DNA of 32,769 nt from Planctomycetota bacterium (GCA_018671175.1 JABHIE010000022.1:1-32769), one strand, 5' to 3'. Numbered from the stretch's first letter, positions 1-8,950 are shown. Translations and numbers: made by a program. Notes: generated from the letters alone by a model not told the origin.

Positions 1-1029
1 CTGCATGGGGTTTGGGGTTTTGCGCGCGGGTTCGACACTTATGAGCCTGCGCTTGATTATCTCCAAGGCAACGACGCGGCTCACGCAATGGTACGTCGCG
101 GTTCGCGCGAGATTCAAAAATTTCACGAATTGGCCGACGGCGACCGCGAAACGGCGCCACATGTGGTTGAAAAGGCGGTTTCTTGGCTTGCAGAGGGCGA
201 TCGATATGAAGATCCGTTTTTCCTTTTCCTGCACTTCTGGGATCCACATTACGATTTTCATCCGCCAACTGAATACGCCGCGCGCTTTCATCCTGACTAT
301 CAAGGCCCGATTGACGGCAGTGGCTTCAACGATGCTGAGGCGACTTACTCGGCCGACGACATGGCGCACTATCGCGCGCTTTACGATGCTGAGATTCGCT
401 ACACCGATGACCATCTCGCTCGGCTATTCGCCCAACTCGAAAAATGGGGCATCGGCGATGATGTCATCATTGCCATCGTCAGCGACCACGGCGATGAGTT
501 TGGCGAGCACGGCCAGCGTGGCCACCACAAAACACTTTACGAGGAAGTCATGCGCGTCCCCATGGTGATTCGTGCACATGGTTTGATCCCTGCCGGCACG
601 CGCGTTGGTCAAAGTGTGGCCAATTACGACCTTGCCCCGACCTTGCTTGACTTGGCGGGTTTGGGCGAATGGCCTGGGCGATCGGGGCTAAGTATGGCTC
701 CCGTTTGGGCTGACAAAGACAATCCTGGGCACGAAGTCGTCATGGATTTACTCCACCCCGGCCGCCGACTTGATGTGCGTGGCTATCGACTCGGCATGCA
801 AAAGGCCCTTTGGGACACGGGCGCACGCACATTCGCGACTTACGATTTGAACCTTGACCCTGGTGAGCTCAACCCGACTTGGGTTCAAAACCCAAAAGAG
901 TCCCCCACGGGCGCGGCGGCCATGAGCGTCTTCCAAAAGGCGCACGCCAATCCTGGCCAAGCAGCTGAGATGCAAGAATCGACAGAAATGACCGATATCC
1001 TTGGCGAATTGGGCTACACAGACGGATAA
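1..1029 (+). CDS. Sulfatase / AlkP-superfamily hydrolase, 3' part (5' end outside window)
   Basis: The reading frame is open from base 1, so the gene starts upstream of the window and the N-terminal catalytic Cys/Ser region is missing. What remains is the C-terminal two thirds of a sulfatase-type enzyme. Seen: HFWDPHYDFHPP, a long middle segment, then VSDHGDEFGEHG (the Asp-His metal-binding motif) followed by GHHKTLYEEVMRVPMVI, the usual sulfatase block after it. Known for the family: hydrolysis of sulfate or phosphate esters at a divalent-metal site, often on polysaccharides. The tail ends in ILGELGYTDG; a similar L-x-x-LGY tail closes the two AlkP-family proteins at the other end of the window. 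It lies 8 bp upstream of the UDP-glucose dehydrogenase gene on the same strand, so co-transcription is likely. Whether it is a true sulfatase or a phosphodiesterase cannot be decided without the N-terminus. Confidence 0.85.
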   Translation: MHGVWGFARGFDTYEPALDYLQGNDAAHAMVRRGSREIQKFHELADGDRETAPHVVEKAVSWLAEGDRYEDPFFLFLHFWDPHYDFHPPTEYAARFHPDYQGPIDGSGFNDAEATYSADDMAHYRALYDAEIRYTDDHLARLFAQLEKWGIGDDVIIAIVSDHGDEFGEHGQRGHHKTLYEEVMRVPMVIRAHGLIPAGTRVGQSVANYDLAPTLLDLAGLGEWPGRSGLSMAPVWADKDNPGHEVVMDLLHPGRRLDVRGYRLGMQKALWDTGARTFATYDLNLDPGELNPTWVQNPKESPTGAAAMSVFQKAHANPGQAAEMQESTEMTDILGELGYTDG

Positions 1030-1037
1030 TATCCAAC

Positions 1038-2351
1038 ATGAAAATCGCCGTCGTAGGAACAGGTTATGTGGGTCTAGTCGCAGGCACATGCTTCGCTGAA
1101 ATGGGCAATTCAGTTTGGTGCGTTGATATTGACGCCGCCAAGATTGAGGGCCTAAAAAAGGGTGTCATCCCTATTTACGAGCCCGGCTTGAGCGAGATGG
1201 TGCAATCTAATTACGCCGATGGTCGCCTCAAGTTCACGACTGATTTAGCTGAAGCCGTAGCTGATTCTCGGATTGTTTTCATCGCTGTGGGCACGCCACC
1301 TGGCGCGGATGGCTCGGCTGATTTGACCGCTGTACTTAAAGTGGCCGAGTCCATCGGCAAGGTGGCCAATGGTCCAAAATTAATTGTCGACAAATCCACC
1401 GTCCCTGTTGGCACGGCGGCCAAAGTTAAAGCTGCAGCTCAAAGCCAAACTGAGCACATTATGTCAGTTTGCTCTAACCCAGAGTTCCTTAAAGAAGGCG
1501 CGGCGATTCAAGACTTCCTTCGCCCCGATCGTGTTGTGATTGGCGCAGAGTCACCCCAAAATTTCGAGCTCATGGACGAGCTCTACCGGCCATTTGTCAG
1601 CTACGGTGCGCCAATCCTTCACATGGATCCACCCAGCGCCGAGCTTACAAAATACGCGGCCAACGCGATGCTTGCCACACGCATTTCGTTCATGAATGAA
1701 ATTGCTCGCATTTGTGATGCAGTCGGCGCCAATGTTTCCCATGTGCGCAAAGGCATCGGCAGCGACAACCGTATCGGCAAACCATTTTTGTATTCCGGCA
1801 TTGGCTATGGCGGCTCGTGTTTCCCCAAAGATGTCAAAGCCATCATGGCGACCGCTCTTGAAAATGGCGGCCCCTTCGAAATTCTAGAAGCCGTCGAATC
1901 GGTCAATGAAAAGCAAAAGATGCTTACCGTTGATCGCATTGTTGAGCATTTCGGGGAAGACCTCACGGGCAAGGTTTTTGCACTTTGGGGTTTGGCCTTT
2001 AAGCCCAAAACCGATGATATGCGCGAAGCCCCTGCGATTGTCATTTGCCACGAGCTGACCCGACGAGGCGCGACCGTCCGCGCTACAGACCCAGAAGCCA
2101 TGGCGACCGCACGCGAAGCCATCGGCGATTGCGTCGAATATGTTGGCGACGCCTACGCGGCCGCCGATGGTGCTGACGCGCTCATCCTTTGCACCGAGTG
2201 GCGCGAATACCGCAACCCCGATTTTGAGCGCCTTGCCAAGACGATGCGAGGCTGTTTAATCCTTGATGGCCGCAATATCTTTGCCGAGAGAGCGTTGCGT
2301 GAGCATGGGTTTGAGTGCCACAGAATTGGCATGCCTCCCGTTTTAAATTAG
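1038..2351 (+). CDS. ugd: UDP-glucose 6-dehydrogenase
   Basis: Oxidises UDP-glucose to UDP-glucuronate with two NAD+ in the cytoplasm, supplying acidic sugars for exopolysaccharide. The N-terminus carries the Rossmann dinucleotide motif GTGYVGLVAGTCFAEMG. The middle has the family block SNPEFLKEGAAIQDFLRPDR. The catalytic cysteine is in GYGGSCFPKD, and the C-terminal UDP-binding domain includes LWGLAFKPKTDDMREAP. At 437 aa it has the usual family length. The ATG at 1038 follows the sulfatase stop by 8 bp; no Shine-Dalgarno is visible, and an AT-rich TAATAT lies just upstream. A GDP-mannose dehydrogenase is less likely because the FLKEGAA and GGSCFPKD context is of the UDP-glucose type. Neighbouring sulfatase and distant sulfotransferase genes suggest a sulfated polysaccharide context. 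Confidence 0.95.
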   Translation: MKIAVVGTGYVGLVAGTCFAEMGNSVWCVDIDAAKIEGLKKGVIPIYEPGLSEMVQSNYADGRLKFTTDLAEAVADSRIVFIAVGTPPGADGSADLTAVLKVAESIGKVANGPKLIVDKSTVPVGTAAKVKAAAQSQTEHIMSVCSNPEFLKEGAAIQDFLRPDRVVIGAESPQNFELMDELYRPFVSYGAPILHMDPPSAELTKYAANAMLATRISFMNEIARICDAVGANVSHVRKGIGSDNRIGKPFLYSGIGYGGSCFPKDVKAIMATALENGGPFEILEAVESVNEKQKMLTVDRIVEHFGEDLTGKVFALWGLAFKPKTDDMREAPAIVICHELTRRGATVRATDPEAMATAREAIGDCVEYVGDAYAAADGADALILCTEWREYRNPDFERLAKTMRGCLILDGRNIFAERALREHGFECHRIGMPPVLN

Positions 2352-2475
2352 GCCACTTTCAGCGATTCACCATCGCCGCAGGCTAAATAGTGCAGAATAA
2401 TGCCCTGAGCGAGGGCTAGATGAGCTAGATATTGCCCTTTCTTATGTTTGTGTAAGATGGAAGAGTACGGCATAC

Positions 2476-2503
2476 TTGCCATAATCTTAAACAGGGCTAT
2501 AAA
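2476..2503 (+). promoter_or_regulatory. Candidate sigma70-like promoter of acs
   Basis: TTGCCA (2476-2481), a 16-bp spacer and TATAAA (2498-2503) lie about 65 bp upstream of the acs start. This is the best promoter-like match in the 216-bp gap between ugd and acs. The rest of that gap holds only a small GC hairpin near 2402-2416 (GCCCT/AGGGC) without a T-run. Confidence 0.35.
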
Positions 2504-2567
2504 TGCACGGAGCAAAGGCTTTAGGGCTTGAATTCCGCCTGCATTTTGCGGCCTTGCCCCCATCACC

Positions 2568-4526
2568 ATGACTACAACCATGACTGAAAAAGTCTTCCCA
2601 CCTTCGCCTGAGTTTTCTGAAGGCGCCTGGATTTCCTCCCGCGAGCAATACCAAGAAATGTACGACCGTTCGGTTAATGACCCAGCCGGGTTCTGGGCCG
2701 AAGCCGCCGAAGACTTTCATTGGTTCCAAAAATGGGACAAGGTCTTTGATTACAACTACGACCGTGGCGCGGGCAAAATTCAGCACCAGTGGTACATCAA
2801 CGGCAAGACCAACATTGCTTATAACTGTCTAGACCGCCACCTCGAAAAGCGCGGCGACCAAACCGCGATTTTGTGGGTCGGCAACAACCCAGGCGAAGAC
2901 AAGCGCTTCACTTACAACGAGCTGCATGCTGAAGTTTGTAAGTTTTCTAATGTGCTTAAGGCTCAGGGCATCCAAAAGGGTGACCGTGTCAGTTTGTACA
3001 TGCAAATGATTCCTGAGCTAGCCATCGCAATGTTGGCTTGCGCGCGCATTGGTGCGATTCACTCCATCGTTTTTGGCGCGTTTTCACCTGATGCACTTGC
3101 CGACCGCTGCAACGACTCTGATGTGCGTTTGGTCGTCACGCAAGACACTGGCCTACGCGGCGCAAAAGATAATGTGCCCATGAAAACCAACGCCGACTTG
3201 GCTTGCGAAAAAGCGGCGACTGTCGAAAAAGTAATTGTCGTCCAGCGCACGGGGCATGATGTCCCAATGACAGACGGTCGCGATTTCTGGTGGCACGAAG
3301 AAATGTCCAAAGTCGATGCCGTCTGCGAAGCCGAGCAAATGGATGCCGAAGACCCACTCTTCTTGCTCTACACATCTGGCTCAACAGGCAAACCAAAAGG
3401 CGTCCAGCATCATGTTGGCGGCTACATGGTTTACGCTGCGATGACTCATAAATATGTCTTTGATTATCACGAAGGCGACACCTACTGGTGCACGGCCGAC
3501 ATTGGTTGGGTCACGGGTCATAGCTATATCGTTTACGGCCCGCTTTGCAATGGCGCGACCACAATGATGTTCGAAGGCGTGCCAACTTGGCCAAACCCAG
3601 ACCGCTTCTGGGAGATTTGCGCCGAATACAAGGTCAATCAGTTCTACACCGCCCCGACTGCCATCCGCGCGATTGCGGCTAAGGGCGACGAGTGGGTCAA
3701 AAAGCACGATTTGTCGAGTCTGCGTTTGCTGGGCTCGGTTGGTGAGCCAATTAATCCAGAAGCCTGGATGTGGTACCACGAAAAGGTGGGCGGCGGCAAT
3801 TGCCCGATCGTCGACACTTGGTGGCAAACCGAAACGGGCGGCATCATGATTACGCCTCTTCCTGGCGCGTGGGCAACCAAACCTGGCTCTGCAACGCTGC
3901 CTTTCTTTGGCGTGCAACCTGTCATCCTTGACCCAGAGTCGGGCGCTGAATTGACCGACATCGAGTCAAGCGGCGTTTTGGCGATTAAGCATCCATGGCC
4001 GGGTCAAATGCGCACTTTGTGGGGCGACCAAAATCGCTTCGAAGAGACTTACTTTGACATGTACAAGGGCTACTATTTCGCCGGTGACGGATGCCGCCGC
4101 GACTCAGATGGCTTCTACTGGATCACAGGCCGCGTTGATGATGTCATCAATGTTTCTGGCCACCGCATGGGCACGGCCGAGGTCGAGTCAGCTTTGGTTT
4201 CCCACCCCAATGTCGCCGAGGCGGCCGTTGTGGGCTTCCCTCATGAGATTAAAGGCCAAGGCATTTACGCCTATGTGACACTCAACGACGGCGTTGATTA
4301 CAGCGACGAGCTCAAGAAAGAGTTAATCGTGCATGTTCGCAAAGAGATTGGGCCAATTGCGGCACCTGATGTGATCCACTGGGCTCCTGGTTTGCCAAAG
4401 ACTCGCTCCGGCAAAATCATGCGTCGCATTCTGCGGAAGATTGCAGAAGGCGCGCCTGACGAGGTTGGCGATGTTTCGACTTTGGCTGATCCTTCTGTAG
4501 TTGAGGGTTTGATTAAGAGTTTTTAG
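2568..4526 (+). CDS. acs: Acetyl-CoA synthetase (AMP-forming)
   Basis: Activates acetate to acetyl-CoA via acetyl-AMP. At 652 aa it is full length for the family. The adenylation P-loop is [15 protein letters not shown]. The acyl-pocket block [18 protein letters not shown] carries the tryptophan that keeps the pocket acetate-sized. The hinge and C-terminal region [20 protein letters not shown] is present, and the conserved C-terminal lysine sits in [13 protein letters not shown], the site acetylated in characterised Acs enzymes. Two in-frame ATGs, at 2568 and 2580, are possible starts; neither has a Shine-Dalgarno, and the first is used here. It is a single-gene unit ending in a convergent intergenic region with structured repeats. 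Propionyl-CoA synthetase is the main alternative but the pocket motif argues against it. Confidence 0.96.
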   Translation: MTTTMTEKVFPPSPEFSEGAWISSREQYQEMYDRSVNDPAGFWAEAAEDFHWFQKWDKVFDYNYDRGAGKIQHQWYINGKTNIAYNCLDRHLEKRGDQTAILWVGNNPGEDKRFTYNELHAEVCKFSNVLKAQGIQKGDRVSLYMQMIPELAIAMLACARIGAIHSIVFGAFSPDALADRCNDSDVRLVVTQDTGLRGAKDNVPMKTNADLACEKAATVEKVIVVQRTGHDVPMTDGRDFWWHEEMSKVDAVCEAEQMDAEDPLFLLYTSGSTGKPKGVQHHVGGYMVYAAMTHKYVFDYHEGDTYWCTADIGWVTGHSYIVYGPLCNGATTMMFEGVPTWPNPDRFWEICAEYKVNQFYTAPTAIRAIAAKGDEWVKKHDLSSLRLLGSVGEPINPEAWMWYHEKVGGGNCPIVDTWWQTETGGIMITPLPGAWATKPGSATLPFFGVQPVILDPESGAELTDIESSGVLAIKHPWPGQMRTLWGDQNRFEETYFDMYKGYYFAGDGCRRDSDGFYWITGRVDDVINVSGHRMGTAEVESALVSHPNVAEAAVVGFPHEIKGQGIYAYVTLNDGVDYSDELKKELIVHVRKEIGPIAAPDVIHWAPGLPKTRSGKIMRRILRKIAEGAPDEVGDVSTLADPSVVEGLIKSF

Positions 4527-4552
4527 TGTTGCTTTTTTAATCGTCTGCGTCC

Positions 4553-4660
4553 GGCCAAGGCCTCGGCCCCCGGCGCTCAGACATTCGCCTGAGAGGGTGG
4601 CTCGCAAAAGCGAGCCACCCTCTCAGTGCGAAACTCGCGGCGGCGGCAGAGGCCTTGGCC
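4553..4660 (+). repeat. Structured palindromic element, copy 1
   Basis: The outer stem is perfect: GGCCAAGGCCTC (4553-4564) pairs with GAGGCCTTGGCC (4649-4660). The inner stem is a perfect 17 bp, 4589-4605 with 4610-4626, closed by an AAAA loop. Between the stems lie two strands that are nearly identical to those in copy 2: 4568-4592 on the 5' side (contains GCTCAGACATTCGC) and 4623-4643 on the 3' side (contains CGAAACTCGCGGCGG). It starts 26 bp after the acs stop codon, so it may also end or stabilise the acs transcript. REP-like repeat, transposition-derived hairpin or structured RNA are all possible. Confidence 0.85.
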
Positions 4661-4870
4661 GTGCGCGAAGGTTCGGGTTATGGGATTAAAGTAAATGAAC
4701 CTTCGAAATTCACCCTTGCATTTCGATATCTCTACCGAATCGTAAGAGCTGTAAGCGCGTCATATTTCAATGGAATAAAATCACTATTCCTGTCATAGGT
4801 CCGTGTTGCGTAACGGTTACAACACCTTACACATGATGAAGTCGGCGATGTTTTTGTAACGATCTGCGGC

Positions 4871-4978
4871 CCAAGGACCACCGCCCTCCGCCGCGAGTTT
4901 CGTACTGATGGGGTGGCTCGCGAAAGCGAGCCACCCCATCAGGCGAATGTCTGAGCGCCGGGGGGCGGTGGGCCTTGG
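4871..4978 (-). repeat. Structured palindromic element, copy 2 (inverted core)
   Basis: Read on the minus strand this matches copy 1. The block 4939-4963 is identical over 25 bases to 4568-4592 of copy 1, and 4888-4908 differs at one base from 4623-4643. The inner stem is again a perfect 17 bp (4905-4921 with 4926-4942, loop GAAA). It differs from copy 1 at two base pairs, each changed on both sides. The outer stem (4871-4886 with 4963-4978) pairs 15 of 16 positions, although its sequence beyond CCAAGG/CCTTGG is unlike copy 1. Paired changes in the stems with frozen inter-stem strands point to selection or copying of a folded form. Confidence 0.85.
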
Positions 4979-5023
4979 AGGCGCGCGGGTTTAGGTTACG
5001 GAACCAAAGAAAAGGAACCTAAA

Positions 5024-7606
5024 TCAATCACCCACAACTGCCCGCAATCCTTGACTGAATGCTTGGCCGTTTGGCTGTGAAGCGTCAATCGCCATGGCTT
5101 GGATGTAAAACTCTTGGCCGACAAAATTAGGGTTATTCGGCACGGTGACATTTATTTGCACCACACCCATCGAATCCGCATGGGTCGACAACTCTAATGC
5201 AACATGCGCCGTATCGACCAGCAAAGTGCCGCTCATGTAAGCCATGTCTTGGCTTTGAGTCGAAACTCCGATGCGGCCGTTTGCATTTGCCGGAGCACCC
5301 GAAACAGTGAGCTGAACATTTTGCCCAATCACGGGTGCCGTATCGGCAGAAAGGGTCAAAGTATTCGCCCCTCCGCGCAACTCGCCATACGGAAAGAAAC
5401 CTGCCGTTTCGAGGTGGTAATCCCAAATACCACGGCCATAAGTTCCGAAGCGGATTAAGTTTTGTGACGGCACTGACTCAACCGACCAATAAGTCGTAAT
5501 CGGGGCATTGGTGCCGAGGATATCTGACCAAATGCGATTGATTGGCTCAAATTCATAAGCACCCGTTTCGGTCGCGGCAAATATGTGACCTGAGCCATCA
5601 GGTGCCCATGCCAAACCGTAAACGAGCGTATCGGGCATTCCGTTGCGCTTAGCTTGCCAAGTTTGCCCCCCATCAACAGAACGCTTCACAGGCCCTGTTG
5701 AGTAACCCGAGCCGCCAACCCAAACCGTGTCAACATCAACCAAGGACGGCAACAAGGTCATGCCGTAGAAGTAATGACTTCCTGGGCCGGTGCTTGAAGA
5801 CTGCGACCAGGTCAACCCGCCATCATGCGAATAGAATAAATTGCCATTGGTTGTCGCTGCGTAGGCTCGGTTTGAATCGAGTGGCGAAAACGCAAGTGCG
5901 CCAAGCGTGCCGCCGAAGTCGAATGATGTGTGGGTCGTTGCATTCCAGCTCGTCGAGGTGCCTACGCGATCGTATCGGTAAAGCGTCTCGGCCAAAAAGA
6001 AAAAGGAATCGCCATCGGTCGGATGCGCAACAACCGGAGGCAACCAAAGCGGCGATGAGCCCGAAGGGAAATCAACAAATGGCAGACTCGGCCAATCTTC
6101 ATCAACTTGCACCAAGATGAAACCAGGGTAAGTGCAATAAACCAAATCGTGCGCGCCATTCGTCGAAGCAAAGTGACCATAATCGCCCGAAATCAGCTGC
6201 ACAAAGTCAGCCCACGGCCCTGGGCCACCAGGAGTCGACAAACTTAAATCGCCTCGCTGATAACCTTGGTCTTGCGCACCCGCCAAAACCAAATCGGGGT
6301 TACGGCGACTCGTCAACACATCGTAATACTGGCTAACTCCAAGCCCACCCAACGACAAGTTGTCGTAGTTACGCAAGCGATCGCGACTTTCGTAAACCCC
6401 GCCATCTGTGCCGATATACCAGGTTTCACCGTAAGAGTGGCTGGAATCGGGGTAGCAGTAAATCCCCATCATGTCAGCGTGCAAACTGTGATCCATGTCG
6501 CTGTAATAATCCCACCAGTTGTTAGGTTTTTGCGGAGACGCGCCGCCAGTGCGAGAAAGCCAAAACTCCATGCCGCCCCAAGCGACCAATTTATCGGATT
6601 GCGTGCCCGTGCAGAGCTGGCCCCAAAAATCAGACATGTCCGTTTTCTTTGACCAAGATTGCCCGCCGTCTTCGGTGCGCCAAAGCTGCCAACCACTTGA
6701 AGCATTGGCTGCGATCACATGCGCTTGTGTATTTGTCTCAAAGCAACCCAAATAAACATCCGTTGGCGAAAAGCTCAGAGGGCTGCCCAGTGCTTGAAAA
6801 CTTGTACCGGCGTTTGTGCTTTCATAAAGCCTCTGGCCTTCGAAAAGGAAAAGTGAGCTTGCCCCTGTGCGGGATGTCCAGACATCCATGGGTTGCGTGG
6901 TATTTGTGCGCACCAAAGTGAAACTCAAACCCGAATCTTGTGAGCGATAAAGGCGCGAAGTATTTCCAGATTTTGTCAACACAAATTGAATTGGGTTTGC
7001 GCCCGCCGTTTGAATCAAGCGGCGTACCGAGCCTGAAACTCCAGAGACTTTATCCCAGGTGACGCCATCATTCACGCTGCGATTTAGATCACTACCCGCA
7101 CCACGAATCATAATGTCAGGGCCAGCACCCACCGGCGGCACCACGATTAATTGATGACCGCCACCATAAAGATTATCACTCAGCGGCTGCCAATTTGAGC
7201 CATCTAAGTCACCTCGCCAAACCCCGCCTTTGGAGGAGCCGCCGTAAAGCTTCAAGCCATCGCTCGACAGACGGACGGCATGCATACGACCAGCCAAATT
7301 GCGACTGCCGAGCTCACGCCACCATGGGCTTCCTGGAGCTGCGGGCGCCATTAATGCATTTTGCCGCCGCGCCATGGCATCAAGCCCGTTTTGCCGCTCG
7401 ATCGCTTTCCAATTTACTCCTTCTTCCGCACGGTGCATGGCCGCCTGCCAAGCTTTGCGGGCGGTTTTGTGCTTCGTCTCAACATCAGCGGCCAGACGAT
7501 GCTCAGTCGGCGGCGGGATGTCAAAAACTAGGCCGAGGGATTCATTTTTCTCTACTTGGCAAGATACAAGTAGTACAAACAGGCAAAAGGGTGCGAAGTA
7601 GCGCAT
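5024..7606 (-). CDS. Secreted BNR/Asp-box beta-propeller lipoprotein
   Basis: 860 aa. The N-terminus MRYFAPFCLFVLLVSC is a lipoprotein signal with lipobox LVSC and acylated Cys16, so the protein should be membrane-anchored outside the cytoplasm. The body is a multi-bladed propeller of the sortilin/BNR type with repeated Asp-box motifs, for example NDGVTWDKV, EDGGQSWSKK, HDGGLTWSQS and VDGGQTWQAK, plus the NPDLVLAGAQDQG segment typical of large BNR proteins. The last ~115 residues form a separate beta-rich module ending FVGQEFYIQA...GLRAVVGD. That module resembles the C-terminus of the M28 peptidase at 18929-20344. No sialidase Arg triad is recognisable, so I infer a binding or scaffold role rather than an enzyme. 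It follows the SUMF1-fold gene by 16 bp and is probably co-transcribed with it. Confidence 0.85.
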   Translation of the reverse strand: MRYFAPFCLFVLLVSCQVEKNESLGLVFDIPPPTEHRLAADVETKHKTARKAWQAAMHRAEEGVNWKAIERQNGLDAMARRQNALMAPAAPGSPWWRELGSRNLAGRMHAVRLSSDGLKLYGGSSKGGVWRGDLDGSNWQPLSDNLYGGGHQLIVVPPVGAGPDIMIRGAGSDLNRSVNDGVTWDKVSGVSGSVRRLIQTAGANPIQFVLTKSGNTSRLYRSQDSGLSFTLVRTNTTQPMDVWTSRTGASSLFLFEGQRLYESTNAGTSFQALGSPLSFSPTDVYLGCFETNTQAHVIAANASSGWQLWRTEDGGQSWSKKTDMSDFWGQLCTGTQSDKLVAWGGMEFWLSRTGGASPQKPNNWWDYYSDMDHSLHADMMGIYCYPDSSHSYGETWYIGTDGGVYESRDRLRNYDNLSLGGLGVSQYYDVLTSRRNPDLVLAGAQDQGYQRGDLSLSTPGGPGPWADFVQLISGDYGHFASTNGAHDLVYCTYPGFILVQVDEDWPSLPFVDFPSGSSPLWLPPVVAHPTDGDSFFFLAETLYRYDRVGTSTSWNATTHTSFDFGGTLGALAFSPLDSNRAYAATTNGNLFYSHDGGLTWSQSSSTGPGSHYFYGMTLLPSLVDVDTVWVGGSGYSTGPVKRSVDGGQTWQAKRNGMPDTLVYGLAWAPDGSGHIFAATETGAYEFEPINRIWSDILGTNAPITTYWSVESVPSQNLIRFGTYGRGIWDYHLETAGFFPYGELRGGANTLTLSADTAPVIGQNVQLTVSGAPANANGRIGVSTQSQDMAYMSGTLLVDTAHVALELSTHADSMGVVQINVTVPNNPNFVGQEFYIQAMAIDASQPNGQAFSQGLRAVVGD

Positions 7607-7622
7607 CCTTTAAGTTTACATC

Positions 7623-8882
7623 TTATTTACAAACGCAACGAAAGCCGACATAACTATTTCGCCGCTCTGGGCCATCGCCACCGCGGAGGGCATTGCGAAG
7701 ATAAGGCGCTGTGCTATTCCATGACCCTCCGCGTAAGATTCGGTAAGTGCCGGCGTTGGGGCCAAACGGGTTGTTTGAGGGGCTTTGAGCATAATAACTG
7801 GCATCGTACCAATCGTTGCACCACTCATAAAGATTGCCGGCCATATCGTAAAGACCGAAGCCATTTGCCATGTCGGAGCCACTTGGGAATTGCCCCCCAT
7901 CGTAATAACCGACGGGCGTAGTTGACGGCCAGGTCAGCTCGTATGGGTCGCCAGATGCGAAAAAATTAGCATAGGAGCCTGAAAGAGTCGAGCCCCATGG
8001 GTAAAGCTGGTATTGAGATTCGCCTCCGCGCGCGGCGTATTCCCATTCGGCTTCCGTGGCCAAGCGAAAACCATTTGCGGAGAAATCGCAGACCCAAGTA
8101 TTTAAATCGTAACAAGGAAGCAAGCCCTCTTGCAGACTGCGCCAATTCGAAAAGGCACAAGAGCCATACCAACTGACTTTAAGCATAGGGTGATTTTTTT
8201 TGCCCCGCGCCGAAGAGAAGACCGAGCCATTCCATTCGATGCGGCTATCGTAATTTGAGACAAAGGTGTCGCAATAAAGTTTGCCGTTGGGTGCTCCATA
8301 GACCACGCCTTGCTGAACAACGACTTCGCCAAGCGAGTGAGCCGTATTTAGAAAATCGACATACGCTTGAGTCGTGACTTCGCAAGCGTCCATCCAGAAA
8401 CCATCGAGAGCAACCGTGTGCAGGGGCAATTCATCCGCCTGGCCTATGCCAGCGTGGTCGCCCATTACAAACTGGCCTGCAGGGACAAGCACCATGCCCG
8501 CCGGGGCAGACGCGATGACTTCCGCCAGAGAGTTGGTGAGTTGTGCGGTTGTGAGATTGACGGCATGAAACCAAACCGCCAGTCCGCCTGACCCCTGCGG
8601 GACGCTAGCTTGCAGGGCGGCCACACCTTGCGAATCAGCCGTCAAAACGGGTGGTGTCACAATCGGGTGCGAAAGGTCGACCTGACCATAACTTGTGGAG
8701 ATCGGGCCCACCCCAGCAAGAGAATAAGCCAATTGCACTCGCTCGCCCGCACCACAACCCTCAATCTGAATCGTTGTGGTCATGCCCTCGGTCAAATCAA
8801 CGACCGAAAGCGTCTGGGCGGCACTTAAAGAAGAAGTGCTAAGAGCGAAAATGAGAGGAAGGGTGAATCGAGGGAAACGCAC
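7623..8882 (-). CDS. Secreted SUMF1/FGE-fold protein lacking the FGE cysteine pair
   Basis: 419 aa from a GTG start at 8882. A signal peptide (MRFPRFTLPLIFALSTSSLSAAQ) is followed by a ~100-aa Ig-like module (about residues 25-125) and then a full formylglycine-generating-enzyme-sulfatase domain. That domain starts at MVLVPAGQFVMGD, includes FRLATEAEWEYAARGG and YEWCNDWYD, and ends RGGSW...GFRCVCK. In true FGE the block after RGGSW carries two catalytic cysteines (C-x4-C). Here it reads SWNSTAPYLRNALR, with Ser and Leu instead. It is therefore unlikely to make formylglycine on sulfatases; SUMF1-fold proteins also serve as binding or other oxidase scaffolds. It is the first gene of a two-gene unit with the propeller lipoprotein and is divergent from the transketolase-family gene. 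Confidence 0.87.
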   Translation of the reverse strand: MRFPRFTLPLIFALSTSSLSAAQTLSVVDLTEGMTTTIQIEGCGAGERVQLAYSLAGVGPISTSYGQVDLSHPIVTPPVLTADSQGVAALQASVPQGSGGLAVWFHAVNLTTAQLTNSLAEVIASAPAGMVLVPAGQFVMGDHAGIGQADELPLHTVALDGFWMDACEVTTQAYVDFLNTAHSLGEVVVQQGVVYGAPNGKLYCDTFVSNYDSRIEWNGSVFSSARGKKNHPMLKVSWYGSCAFSNWRSLQEGLLPCYDLNTWVCDFSANGFRLATEAEWEYAARGGESQYQLYPWGSTLSGSYANFFASGDPYELTWPSTTPVGYYDGGQFPSGSDMANGFGLYDMAGNLYEWCNDWYDASYYAQSPSNNPFGPNAGTYRILRGGSWNSTAPYLRNALRGGDGPERRNSYVGFRCVCK

Positions 8883-8887
8883 ACTCT

Positions 8888-8944
8888 ATTAGAACCCAGA
8901 TACTCAAGCCATGGGGTGTTTATTTGAACTTCTTAGATTAGAAT
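8888..8944. promoter_or_regulatory. Divergent promoter region with -10-like hexamers close to both starts
   Basis: The 68-bp divergent gap carries TAGAAT (8939-8944) 6 nt before the + strand ATG at 8951. On the minus strand TCTAAT (8888-8893) lies 5 nt before the GTG at 8882. Neither start has a Shine-Dalgarno. This spacing would give leaderless or nearly leaderless mRNAs. No good -35 box is seen for either, so confidence is low. Confidence 0.35.
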
Positions 8945-8950
8945 CTGCCC

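Larger units (their letters stand above)
4533..5020. repeat. Two ~170-bp repeat units in direct orientation, filling the acs / propeller-lipoprotein gap
   Basis: The 497-bp gap between convergent genes holds two related units, about 4533-4702 and 4851-5020. Each starts with a T-run and a TCTGCG-like flank, continues into a hairpin core of 104-108 bp, and ends in a 33-nt 3' flank. The two 3' flanks (4670-4702 and 4988-5020) match at 25 of 33 positions in the same orientation; both begin GGTT and end GAACCT. The hairpin cores lie in opposite orientation, as described in the next two entries. The 4703-4850 stretch between the units has no gene that I can see, only a small inverted repeat (GGAATA/TATTCC, near 4770-4790). 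Confidence 0.8.

Noticed and set aside
5-568. A 187-codon open frame on the plus strand
   Set aside because: It is the out-of-frame shadow of the sulfatase gene; the composition (Ser/Thr/Arg-rich, no motif) is typical of a shadow.
3381-3917. A 178-codon frame antisense to acs
   Set aside because: No recognisable domain; explained by codon bias of the opposite strand of a strongly conserved gene.
4533-5020. CRISPR array
   Set aside because: Only two long units with an inverted core and no regular spacers; no cas genes nearby.
5024-7606. Exo-sialidase call for the propeller lipoprotein
   Set aside because: Asp-boxes alone do not make a sialidase; no Arg triad or Tyr/Glu pair could be identified.
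7623-8882. Functional formylglycine-generating enzyme activating the nearby sulfatase
   Set aside because: The two catalytic cysteines are absent and the protein is exported; also the intact AlkP-type neighbour has a Thr nucleophile.
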